Positions 43,729 to 56,800 of a stretch of 64,000 nucleotides of DNA are shown here, piece by piece. The translations under genes and the position numbers were made by a program. The notes under the pieces were generated by a model that searched no databases, was not told the DNA's origin, and saw only the letters and a program-made list of their open reading frames with translations. The DNA comes from Deuterostichococcus epilithicus. Lineage: Eukaryota; Chlorophyta; Trebouxiophyceae; Prasiolales; Stichococcaceae. Within the stretch, counting starts at the first letter, position 1; the number at the start of each line of letters is the position of its first letter. The stretch is taken from the NCBI GenBank assembly GCA_033439295.1, contig JAVTLE010000008.1, positions 248,001-312,000 on the forward strand. The letters are read 5' to 3'.

Positions 43729-44395
43729 ATGACAGCACAGGAGGAGCCCCCTCCGGTCCCAGCTTCATCGGTGCTCATGTCCACCTCAAAGCTGATCGCC
43801 TCCGAGTGCGGCGGTGCTAGCAAGGCGTACATCGCGTGCAAAAAAAGCAACCCGAATCCGGAGGCATGCTTGCGGGAGGGGGACGCCGTCACCAGCTGCG
43901 TCATTGATTTGTGAGTGTTCCAGCGCCGCAGTGTTCCAGCCGCGGTCTAGCCATGTCCATGTTCATTGCACAATGGAAGACCTGGCAGCACGTAGCTCTG
44001 CTGCTTGTCTCGGCTTGAGATCGAGGGCAGACTAGGTGCAGTGTCACCCAGATGGTGATCCACAGAGCCTGCCGATGCTGCTTGAACATGTTCAGTCTTG
44101 ACAGCAATCTGACGGACTTGTGGTGCATGCTGGTCGCAGACTGAAGGACCTCAATCAGCGGTGTCCGGGGGAACTGAAAGCATACTACGAGTGCATGGAT
44201 TACTACAGGTGAGCAGCCGCGCATGCGCGGTGTTCGTTGCGCACTACCATTGTGCATGCATACGTCAGCAAAGGTGCTCCGTGCCTTGACGACCTCATTC
44301 TTTTCGTGTGCAGCAACGACTTCCAGAAGTGTCGAAAGCAGCAGCAGGCATTTGAGGAAGTCGCCTTCGCGGCCCGGAAGGAGTCGAAAAAGTGA
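43729..44395 (+). CDS. NDUFA8: Complex I subunit NDUFA8 (twin CX9C protein)
   Basis: Accessory subunit of mitochondrial NADH:ubiquinone oxidoreductase, held on the intermembrane-space side by disulfides. Three exons: 43729-43910, 44140-44208 and 44314-44395, with codons split at both junctions, give 110 residues. MTAQEEPPPVPASSVLMSTS precedes CGGASKAYIAC and CLREGDAVTSC (both C-x9-C). Then come LKDLNQRCPGELKAYYEC (C-x9-C) and CMDYYSNDFQKC (C-x10-C). The end is QQQAFEEVAFAARKESKK with TGA at 44393-44395. The order and spacing of the eight cysteines match plant NDUFA8. Such proteins use the Mia40/Erv1 oxidative import route, so no presequence is expected. TGTAA lies at 44510-44514. Confidence 0.96.
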
Positions 44396-44509
44396 CATTG
44401 ACGGACAATTCAGTGCTTTCGCCGCGCATGGCCGCGCTCATTGCGCTGCCCATGGGCGCCTGTCTCCTGGGGGCGAATGGCGCGTCTCGTTGCAGCGGAG
44501 GGGGGGTAG

Positions 44510-44514
44510 TGTAA
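44510..44514 (+). terminator. TGTAA polyadenylation motif of NDUFA8
   Basis: TGTAA, the usual chlorophyte polyadenylation signal, lies 115 bases past the NDUFA8 stop and runs into ATAAAG. Confidence 0.65.
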
Positions 44515-45001
44515 TAAAGAACACTGTCACGAGGGGCAGTCTGACAACCTGAAGGTTGGAATGTTTTAGGGACACTTCACAGTACACTGCTGCCGCTCAT
44601 CCGCATGAGGGGCACAGAGTGCAGCTTTGAACTTGAAGGTGTTTGATCCATGGGACAATCTTGAAATAAAGTTGCACACGCCGAAGAGCAAGGGTCTAAT
44701 TACGAGCAAGGAGCCAGTAGCATTGCAGCTGCCGCACTGCCGCAGGCATTCATGCGTGGCGTCACGGGTACACGACGTTGCCGCTCCGTGCGTGAACTTA
44801 TCCTGATGGCAGCCACCGAAGCTGCAGAGGCGCTTGTGAACTGCAACAGTTCCTTTGCAGCATACCTCCGCTGAGGTGAGCCAGTTTTGCATTGCAAAGA
44901 CCCTGGGAAATCGAGTCTGGGAAGCCACGAACGGCTGGGAGTGTCATCACACAAGCGGAGCGATTGCATTGGCGCTCGCTCCCAGTCATCCAGTCTGTAA
45001 T
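44515..45001. other. Intergenic region NDUFA8 to ADC
   Basis: It contains the end of the NDUFA8 transcript and the upstream region of the arginine decarboxylase gene. The ADC frame is open upstream to an ATG at 44855, so a longer N-terminus is possible. Nothing else was recognised. Confidence 0.5.
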
Positions 45002-48000
45002 ATGCCGAGCGTTGATGAGCCTGCAGTCGCTGGCGATGCGCGCTCGCGTCTAGCGGCGCCCTTGGTGAGGACCGGCTCGGCACCGCACCTGTTTCACTTT
45101 GCAGGGGACCCGACGAAGATGCTTCCTGTGCACGGCAACAGTCGGAAGCAGCCAGTGAAGCTAAAGTCGCGCGCCTCAGCCGAAGAACCGGAGCCAGACC
45201 TGCCGCGTGCCGCCGATTCGCAGCAGGTCTGACTGTCGACTTGCTTTCCTCTGCGGGAGCTCGACAACCTCGTCCCTCCGCCCCTTCATCTCGGCGGCAT
45301 ACCAATCTGGCTTTAAGAGATGGAGAATGCACCCTTTATGAGTTGACCAAAGGTTCCGCAGCTGTATATCGCGGACAACGACGATGGCTGATTATGCTGA
45401 GACGTTACACCGCGGACCTTGTTCATTCAGCTTCAGCTCTGTATTGTCGAACCTGAGATTGTTTCCAAGAACTCCTCCGTTGCCATCTGCTCGCCTGCTC
45501 ATCAGCTCCGTCACGCTGGATGCTGGCATGACACCGCTGTTGGATTCGCTTGAGCAGGCGAGGTCGTTTAAGAGGCCGGGGACGCCGAGAGCCAAGCTGT
45601 GGTCGCCAGAGGACTCGGCGGAGCTCTACAACATCCCGGGCTGGGGCCATCCCTACTTTGATGTCAACGCAGCGGGCCACCTCGTCACGCGGCCGCATGG
45701 CGCAGGCACGCCACTGCTTTCGACCAAGAACCGTCGCTGCATACTTACCTGTTATGCAATCGTGCCTCTGTACAATCATGAGCGGCAAGCACTATCAAAC
45801 CTCTGGGCGCCCTGCAGCAGGCGGCATGGCGATCGATGTCGATGAGGTGGTGCGCCTGCTGCGGCACAACGGCCTGCACCCGCCCATGCTGCTGCGGTTC
45901 CCGGACATCGTCAGCCACCGCCTCAGGAAGCTCCAGGTGAACCAAAATGCAAATCACTCTGTGACTGCTGCCGACTCGCACTCAGCGCCTTTCACGGGGT
46001 CCACGCTGTCGGCTGCACGGCGGCCTCACCCGCATCTCTGCATCTCACGCAGGGCTGCTTCGATGCTGCAATCGCCCGCTACGTCTACTCGGGCACCTTT
46101 CGAGGCGTGTTTCCCGTCAAGTGCAACCACGACCGGCGCCTCATCCTTAACATCCTGGACTCGGGGCGCGACAAGCGCGTCGGTCTGGAGGCGGGCAGCA
46201 AGGCGGAGCTGGCCATGGCAATGGCGCTGCTGGCTAATCGCCCCGGGTCGCTGCTCATCTGCAACGGCTACAAGGACGCGTCATACATGGAAATGGTGCT
46301 GCCTTGCCAACCACCCGGATTTGCTCTCTGAGCGGCCGCTGTCCGTGGCCTGCTGGCGTTGAGGCTGTTAGCGCACCACAGGCATTGCTTTGAATAATGG
46401 CAGTGATCCCTGCGTTCAGTGCCCTGTGCTTCCCATATTGCACAGTATGCACTATTTGCTTTGGCTGCAGCTGCGCAAGGGCGCCCCTGGCCTGTTTATT
46501 GTCCGTGGGTGCTGGAATGCGCCGCCATGCTAATACATGCGTGCCCTTCAATGACGCAGGCGCTGCGAGCGCGGCAGCTGGGCATCGACACCATCGTCGT
46601 GCTGGAGCAGATTGAGGAGCTGCCGCTGGCGCTGGAGGCGGCCACGCGCCTCGGCATCCGCCCCGCCCTGGGCGTCCGTGCCCGCCTGGCCACGCACCAC
46701 AGGTGATGCCTGTTGGCTTGCAGAGCTTCCGGGAAGCTGTTGCAGATTTCATCTCGGGGTTCTAGAAACACGGATGCTCAAGCCAGCATGCTGCATGAGA
46801 GCCACGGTAGAGGCATGTCAGAAGCCCAGAACACTGGAATGCATGCCGCCGCTGCCGCGGGCCGGCTCGATGACAGCGCTTCCACATGCCACCCACGTCA
46901 GGTCACCAGCCATCGCACCTCTCCTTGTGCGAGGCACTGTGCATGCTTGGCAGCACGCCCTGCAAACCTTTTGGGACAGGACTGCCTGCGTCGCAACGCA
47001 GCGGGCACTGGGGCTCCACCTCGGGCGACCTGGCCAAGTTCGGGCTGCGGTGCCCGGAGATCGTTGAGGTAGTTGACGAGCTGGCGGGCGAGGGCATGCT
47101 GGACTGCCTGCAGCTGCTGCACTTCCATGTCGGCTCCCAGGTGCTGCATCTCCCTGCATGTCTCTGCAGGCGGCTGTGGCTCACGCGGGAGTATTGTACC
47201 AGGTTGTAATCCATCGAATGGTCTTGACCCTTGTTCGTCACGAAACCAACGGCATCAACCCTGCAAAGCCAGCCCACAAGTTGATGCAGGTGCATAGACT
47301 TCCCCAGGCTGCAACGCCCACACATTACGTCACAAGACCAAAGCAGGTGGGCTTGACATCGGAGTTGATGGCTGCCGCGCAGATCTCCAACATCCGCATC
47401 ATCAAGGAAGCGATGCGGGAGGCAAGCTTCCTGTATGCTGAGCTGGTGGGCCTTGGCGCCGCCATGACCGCAGTAGACGTCGGCGGTGCGTTGGATGATC
47501 CTAGTTGCCGATGGTTGCATCCTTCAATGGTGAATTTCCAGTACAGCGTGTTGATCATGTGGACTGCCTGATGTTGAAGGAGCACAGGCGCAGCATGTGC
47601 TGACGCAAAGAGTTTTCTCATTCGCCTGCAGATGCACTGGGGCAGGATCTAGGCGGTCTTCTAGGCCTGTGGAGCTGCTTTGACACTGTGGTGCTGCAGC
47701 ATGCTGCGCATATGCGATTGGTGCATCCTGGTCCGCTGCATGTCTTCAGGTGGGCTTGCCGTGGATTATGAGGGCAGCGGCACGGACAGCACCGCCAGCC
47801 TGAACTACAGCATGCAGGCATATGCCAATGACGTGGTCGCGGCTCTGGGGGTGCGCCCCGCCTCACAGGCTGACTGTGTGGAGCTTCCACCACGTGACAG
47901 CAATTTCCTAATGAAATACTTATGACCGAGGCTGCTCTTCGGTGACCACTGATTGCATTCTGGTTTGTTCTGCTCTGCTGGCGGCATGACCAGCACTGGT

Positions 48001-50781
48001 GTCTGCGTGCACCAGGATGTGTGCCTGGAGAAGGGCATCGCAGCGCCATACATCATCAGCGAAAGCGGTCGAGCGCTTGCCTCCCACCACGCCGTCATGA
48101 TCTTCGACGTCCTCAGCAGGTGCCATGCATTGACTGTGCGGCACAAACTCTCGAATTGCTGGCGCGCCAGTTCGTGCCATGTCTGAAACGCCGCTGCTTG
48201 TTCTTGCTGCCATGATCCCTAACATTACGATCCAAGGCATCTGCAATGTCAAGCGTCAGAGACTGAATGCCTCCTGTGCGGCGGCAGGCCATCGCTGCCG
48301 ACGGTGCGGCCTGAGCGCACCAGCCGCGACGGCGGCAGCGAGATCATGGCGGCAGGAGTGACGCGCCTGCGCGCCGCCGCCGCTGGCGGCAAGGGGCGGT
48401 TCCTGCTGGCCACATTCCAGGTCCGGAACCGGCGCAGTCTGCGGCTTGTGCACAATGACTGACACATGGTGCAGCCAGGCTTGGAGGCCTCGCTGTGAAG
48501 ATGGCAAGGTGCATTTTTAATCGTATAAGATCTACACTTGGAATTCCCAAACCTTGCACTCATGTCTCTGGCGCATTGCCGTAGGAGGTTTTAGATAATG
48601 TCACGCCAGAGCCGGGCGCCCTGTGCGAAGCCTTCAATGACGCCCAATACTTCAAGTGCGCTTTTCAGACATCGCTGCGTCTTCTGCTGCCTGTATTGCA
48701 CTGCGTGGCCGCCAGCACGCCCGGGAGAGGGTTGCATGCACAAGCACGGATATGCCATCCGAGGAGCCGAATTTCGATGTCTGGATCAACGTATCCTGAC
48801 CATTCCTGGTCATGCACGTGATTTGGCAAAAGTTCGGCGCAGGGACGAGGCGCTGCGAGCCTTCAAGCTGGGCATCCTGAGTCTGGGCGAGCGTGCCGAG
48901 GTGGACCTCCTGTTCGAGGCCACCTGCGGCAAGATCCATGACGTGGCTGCGGGTGAGGCATGCCCTGCCATGCAGGGTTCAACCGGTATGCAAGTTCCGG
49001 CATGCGCATGATGTGTTGTCAGATGCTGCCCCCGAGAGAGGTCGCCACTGCTGATACGTCGACATACTCGGATGGTGCCGCCGCGCAGGTGCGGGCCTAG
49101 TGCTGCCGGATGCGCTGCGGCCGTGCGGGCTGCCGCTGTCTGCAATGTACCACATCAACTTCTCAGGTGAGGTCCATGCCTGGATGCCTGGCCAGCCGCG
49201 CATCTACAAATAGACATTTCAGCGCGTGTCAAGGATGGTGCAAAGATGCTGTGAGTCCGTGCGACAGTCAGAAAATCTCGCATCTGCCACTGCTGACGGA
49301 CCTTGACACAAAGCTGCCCTCTCATGTAGCACGATGTGACCAGAGCATAAGTCATCATGTCGTCTGTCCCCGGGCAGTGTTCCGCTCCGCCATCGACAGC
49401 TGGGCGATCGGCCAGGTTTTCCCCATCTGCCCAGTGGCGCGCCTGGACGAGGAACCGCGCGTCGCTGCCACGCTGGTGAGGCTGCGACCCTTTTTCTTGG
49501 TACAGGCCCGTCATCCCCTCTGCCGCAACTGTCCGCAACAAGACCTTACCTTGGAAAGCAGAGTGCTCAGCGCCTCGTAGTCGTGGCTGGTGCTGCATTT
49601 GTGCTGCACCCTCGGCCGCATGCGGACCGCAAGCACCCTTCTGAGCTGCTGCTGTGCTGTGCTCTGGATTTGACCGAGCCCCCTCCTGCTGCTGCCCTGC
49701 CAGGCGGACATCACATGCGACTCGGACGGCGTGCTCAACCACTTCATATCGGCACGTGAGGCCGTGGATTTCGACCCCATCCTGCCACTGCATGAGCTGC
49801 GCGGCGGCGAGCCGTACCACCTGGCCATGTTCCTCACCGGTGCGAAGCGACAACTGTGGTTTAGCTCTGCATGTTCAGGTGCCTCCATCACAAACGGCAG
49901 CAGCAAGTGAACGAGCAGTATGCCACCACTGTCACCGGCAGGCTTCCTCCTTGGGGCTGCGCGGCGTGTGCTGCCGCAAGCCTGATGAGCCTGTCCAGCA
50001 CAGCGGCCCGACTGCTCGTCCGGTTCCTGCAGGCGTGTACCAGGAGGTCATGGGGAGCAGCCACAACATGCTCGGGGCGCCGCACGTTGCGGAGATCCGC
50101 CTGAGCAGCGACGCCGAGGCAGCCGGTGAGCTGGCCAGCCCTCGGCTTGCTGCTGAGCCCCTTCATGTCCCCATAATATTTGACACGTGGTCGACCCAAT
50201 AAGAGCACCACCCAAGCAGGTTGCCTGCCTCACGTGCGCGGCGTGCAGCTGCCATGTGCCGTGACAGGCTGCGGCGAGCACGTTCTGCACGTCTGCTACT
50301 GAGACCACCACTGCGGCCCACACGCAGGCGCCAACGGCTCGGGGCACCCGCCGATGCGCCTGGAGGGCACCAGCTTCATAGTGGACCATGTCGTGCCTGG
50401 CGAGAGTGTGCAGTGCGTGCTGGCACGCGCGCAGCACGAGGTGAGGCTGTAACGCAGATGCTTGTTGAGACATGCTGAACGCCGGCAGGGTTTGCCAAGC
50501 ACAGCAGCATGTGGGATGATGTGCGGCCAAGCCCGACCGCTGGGCTGCTGTGCGCTGATGTGTTCAAATCCTTCCCCGACTCCAGCTGCCGAGCTGTTAC
50601 TATCTAGGTACTCTGCCGTGATTGCCGGCGTGATGTGGCCGCGCAGGCGCCGGAGATGATGCGCGAAGTCGGCGCCGCCGTTGACCGCGTGGTGGCGGCC
50701 GGCAGCCTACAAGCCGAGGACGGCCAGGCGCTGCTGCAGCGTTACAGGGAAGATGTGGAGGGGTACACGTACTTGAGATAG
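45002..50781 (+). CDS. ADC: Arginine decarboxylase, SpeA type
   Basis: PLP enzyme making agmatine from arginine, the first step of the plant/bacterial route to putrescine; in plants it is often plastidic. Exon 1 (45002-45226) starts [20 protein letters not shown]. Core exons follow: [20 protein letters not shown] (about 45630), [16 protein letters not shown] (45891), [20 protein letters not shown] with the PLP lysine at 46119-46121, [190 protein letters not shown] with the catalytic Cys near 49716, [20 protein letters not shown], and [20 protein letters not shown]. It ends [10 protein letters not shown] with TAG at 50779-50781. All key motifs are present. It converges on NAC alpha. Confidence 0.95.
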
Positions 50782-51360
50782 TGGGGGCGCGAGACGAGAG
50801 CGAGGCAGGATGCGGCGGAAGCAATTTTGCAGGTTTCATTCTCAAAACGGCACAGCGGTAGGCCAAGTGTCATGGATTGCAAGAGCGAGCCTTGGGCAGG
50901 GTCTGCACGGCGCTGCCTATATTATTTTGATAGACCTGAGATGTCGACAGCTATCTACCAGTGCATCAAAATGAGCAGAGCTATGCAGCAGGAGGGAGTT
51001 GACGGGTGCCGTCACCCCGAGAATGCTGAGGTTTTTAATTCTCTCCGTCAGAGACTGCTTGTGCATGTGAATTCAGGGAGGGCATGGGCACACTGGGGTG
51101 TGGCAGGTGCAGAACAATGAAGCTTACATCCTCCTGTCTTGTTTGAGACAACTTGTCAAGCCTGTAAAGCATGAACTGCGCGATCACATCCCTGGGCCCA
51201 GCTCGACACGTCCCATCCGCTGTAGCCAGGCAGCGCGAGCGCAGCGGAGCACGGCGCTCTGCCACGCCGCCGTCTGCCGCCCCCAACCGCAGCGCTGGGC
51301 GCGGATCCGAGCCCCGCAGATCTGCCGCCGCCCATGTGACTGGGAGCTGTCACCCACCCC
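50782..51360. terminator. Overlapping 3' ends of ADC and NAC alpha
   Basis: The minus-strand TGTAA for NAC alpha lies at 51128-51124. The only plus-strand TGTAA found after ADC lies further right at 51163-51167. If both are used, the two mature transcripts overlap in antisense by roughly 40 bases or more. No other gene is present. Confidence 0.5.
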
Positions 51361-53258
<1,898 letters not shown>

Positions 53259-53865
53259 GGCTGCCGCTATTTCCTGCGGGGAGCTGGCTGATCCGAGGCG
53301 ACGCTGTGCGCCGGTGAGTCTGCAGAAGGGCGGAGGCAAAGACGCCGTGTGTCGCATAAGGCGGTGCGCTGCTACTAGTGCTAATCCACCACCTAATCAG
53401 GTGCACGCACACCGTGTGCAAACGCTCAGTAGCGAGCCATTCAGATGCTCTGCTGGCGACAGATCGAAGGATCTTGCAGCAGAGACTCGACAGATGCATC
53501 GCCGAGGCATCACGCATTAATTGGTGATCCCATCTCAGCTGGACGATTCGGTTTGGCCCTGCCGTGGCTTCATCTGCGCACGCGTTCTGCAGCACAGCTG
53601 GCGTGAAAGGTCCATGCTCGGAACTATAGGCAGGACCTGCGCGGCGTCTCGTCTGCTTGTGATCGAGTGACTACTTAGCCCAAACGCTGTAGTGCTCTTG
53701 CACGGCCTCTGTGCAACTTCCATGGGAATGCAATGCTGCGAGAGGTCATGCTCTGGTGCTCCTAGTTCTCAGTGACACTGGCACAGTGCCAGCAACTCAA
53801 GTGCTCTTGGTGGAGGTGTACAGCAGCGCAGCAGCGGCATCATCTCGGCAGTCCAGTGTGGCACC
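53259..53865. promoter_or_regulatory. Shared upstream region NAC alpha / PRP40C-like gene
   Basis: 607 bases lie between divergent start codons. No coding exon was recognised, and both promoters are expected here. Confidence 0.5.
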
Positions 53866-56800
53866 ATGGACGAGAAGCAGCAGGCCGAGTTTTATGCCGA
53901 TCAACGCGCACGTGGCAGCGGGGCGGCCATACACAAGCAGGGCCTCGGCTTTTCTGGGCCGCCAGGGTGCGTCAGCAGAACTCGCTGCCATGCGTAGACG
54001 GTGTGGTCGCCTGCCATGCATCGACATGCAGCCGAGCTTGCACCTGAAGAGAGACACTCAGTGGACACCCTTACGCGCAGGCAACGGCCGGATGCGCAGC
54101 CTTCTGGTGCAGCCCCTCGGCGCGGGCCGCCCTCATTCCAGCAGCCGCGGCCAGGCCCCCCGCAGCAACAGGGACCCCCGACAGGCATGCCGCCGTTCCC
54201 GCCGGGCCAGCAGCCCTTCCTGCCGCCGCCACCGATGCGACCCGGCTTTCCGCAAGGTGTGTTCGTGGGCGTACCCAACAGCTGCCTTCCCATGGCAATG
54301 CATGTCGAATCCCGGAATTGGAACAGCAGGGGCATACTGGATCCGGAGCTTGCTCCTGTCCATCTGCAACATCACACTCTACACACAAATCGTCACAAAA
54401 TCCTCGACTTCATGGTCTCGCAGGCGGGCGCCCGCCGCCGCCCGGTTTCCCGCCACAGCAGCATGGCGGGTTCCCGCCGCCGGCGGGCATGCCGCAGATG
54501 CCAGGGCGGCCGCCCCTGCACATGCCGCCAGGCTCTGGGCCCCAGGCGAGGCCCCTGACCAAGCGACCATGTCGTTTTTTGCTGGGCTTCGCGATCTAAG
54601 GCGATGTTGATAACCAATGCTATCTTAGTGCATGCCCGCCTGCAATGCTGCACTGACCTTACTGCCGCTTTGCAGGGTCAGCATCAGCGGCCAGGGTATG
54701 GAGGCCCGCCACAGGGCTTCCATCAGCCGCAGGGGATGATGAGACCGCCCGGCTTTCTGCCGCCAGGGTTTCCGCCGCCCGGGTTCCCGTCGCCAGGGTT
54801 CCCGCATGGCCCGCCAGGCCATGGCGGCCCGCCGCCAGCGTTTGGTCAGCAGCGGCTGCCGGGAATGCCGCCGCCGCCTCAGCATCAGCAGCAGCAACAT
54901 CAGCAGCAGCAGCAGCAGCAGCAGCAGCACTGGCAGCACCATTCGCAGCAGCAGCAGCAGCAACAGCAGCACGGTGCCCCGCAGCAGCAGCATCAGTCGC
55001 AGCCTGCAGACAGCCAGCAGGCTTCGCCTGCCTTGCTGGCTGTCTCTTCAGGTCTGCTCGCCTTTCAGGCACCAATTTCAAACAGTGCAATGGTGACGCA
55101 TAACAGTTGCGCCACCTTAGTACAAGCAGCCATGTCCCGCCTTCACTCCGCTCGGCGCTCGCACCCTCAATTGTCGCCAATGGCGCAATTTCGCCATACA
55201 CCTAGAACTCGCCATGCAGGCCCTGCTGCCCAGCAGCTTGATGCGGAGCGGGCGCGGCTGAGGGAGGAGGTGCAGCGGGAGGCGGCGGCGGCGCAGGAGG
55301 TGGCTGCGGCCGCCGCCATGGCGGAGCGCGCCAAGACGGCATGGACCGCCCACCGCAGCGAGGAGGGCCAGGTGAGCAGTGAGGATGGCCCCATCCCCGG
55401 GGAGCTGTTGCAGCATGACACCTCGTGCTGGCAGGTGTCCGCTGGCTGCCAATTGGTGCGGCCTGCGGAGAGGGCCGAGCGCTATCGTCAGCCTCCGTGT
55501 CGCGCGGCGCACCTGATGCCAGACCATGACTTGCGAATGCATGCCACACCTCAGGCTGCCGCGCAACCCAGCGATGACCCGGACTCGCACGCGGAGCCGG
55601 TACCGGCGCGCCTGATACCCCACGCCTGCGCTGTGCACCCTGGAACCCCCTATAAACCCTACAAAACCTGTCCCAGGTGTACTACTACAACACAGTGACG
55701 GGCGACTCGGCATGGGAGCCGCCAGAGGGTTTTGCCGGCGCCGCGCCGCGCGCCGAGGGCGACGCCTCGGCGGTGCCTGTCAGCACGACTCCGCTGAAGG
55801 GCACGCCCTGGGCGGAGGTGCTGTGCAGCGACGGCAAGACCTACTACTACAACTCTGCCACGCAGGCGCGAGCCGGTTGCACTGCTTCGACAGCTGCACT
55901 GCTTATTGGGTTGAAACTCACCGGGTCTTCAATCAACACTCGGGGTGTTTGATTTCGATATTTCGAGCATCCTGGCGCTCATGGCTTATTCTTGGTAAGT
56001 TTGTGTCGGGCCAGGACTGCCGGCACTGCACTCAAATGCTCACCATGAGACAATCATGCTGCACGCAGGACACAACGTGGACTGCTCCGGAGGGCGCGCC
56101 AGCCAAATCTGACGCCCTGAAGCTGACGCCCGAGAAGGCGGCCATTCTGGCGATGCTGAAGGCCAACAACATCAACACCGCCAACCTGCGGCCCGACCTC
56201 CGGGGTGAGTCGTACTCTCCTGATGGTCGCCGTCAGACAGGTAGCGGGTCGGACAGCAGACGACTACCTTCATCACATCCTGTGTGCTCCCTCTGACTCG
56301 TGTCCATCAGTGCGTGCTTAGCGTGAAGCTCCGCAAACCACACACCCTGCCATCCTCAAACCACTCCTCTGGTTGCTGCCACAGACGAGGACGACGAAGA
56401 GGACGTGTCCTTCTCCCTCGCCGACGTCGCGGCGCCAATTGCGCAGCAGCCTGCCTCTCAGCCTGCCGCGCCAGCGCCGGTGCCAGCACTGCCGCCGGCC
56501 AGCGCCCCGCAGCTGCCGGCTGGCGGTGGTGCGAGACACGCGCAGCCGCAGCCGGTCAGCAACGGCGCAGCGGCGCCCGGTAGCGCGCCGCTGCCGCNGC
56601 CGCGCCTGGCGCCGTTGCCGAAGGCACCGCCGACTGCGGCTGAGCGGCGGGATGCCTTCTTTGAGCTCCTGCAGCATGAGGGGGTGCGTCCTGCCGGCCA
56701 TGCCTGCCTGGTGGGGTCGGTCCTGTGACGTTCTTGCCGCTGCACCCAGCGCGGCACGGCAAATGCCAGGTGGCAGCATGGCGCTTTTACTGCTGCCATA

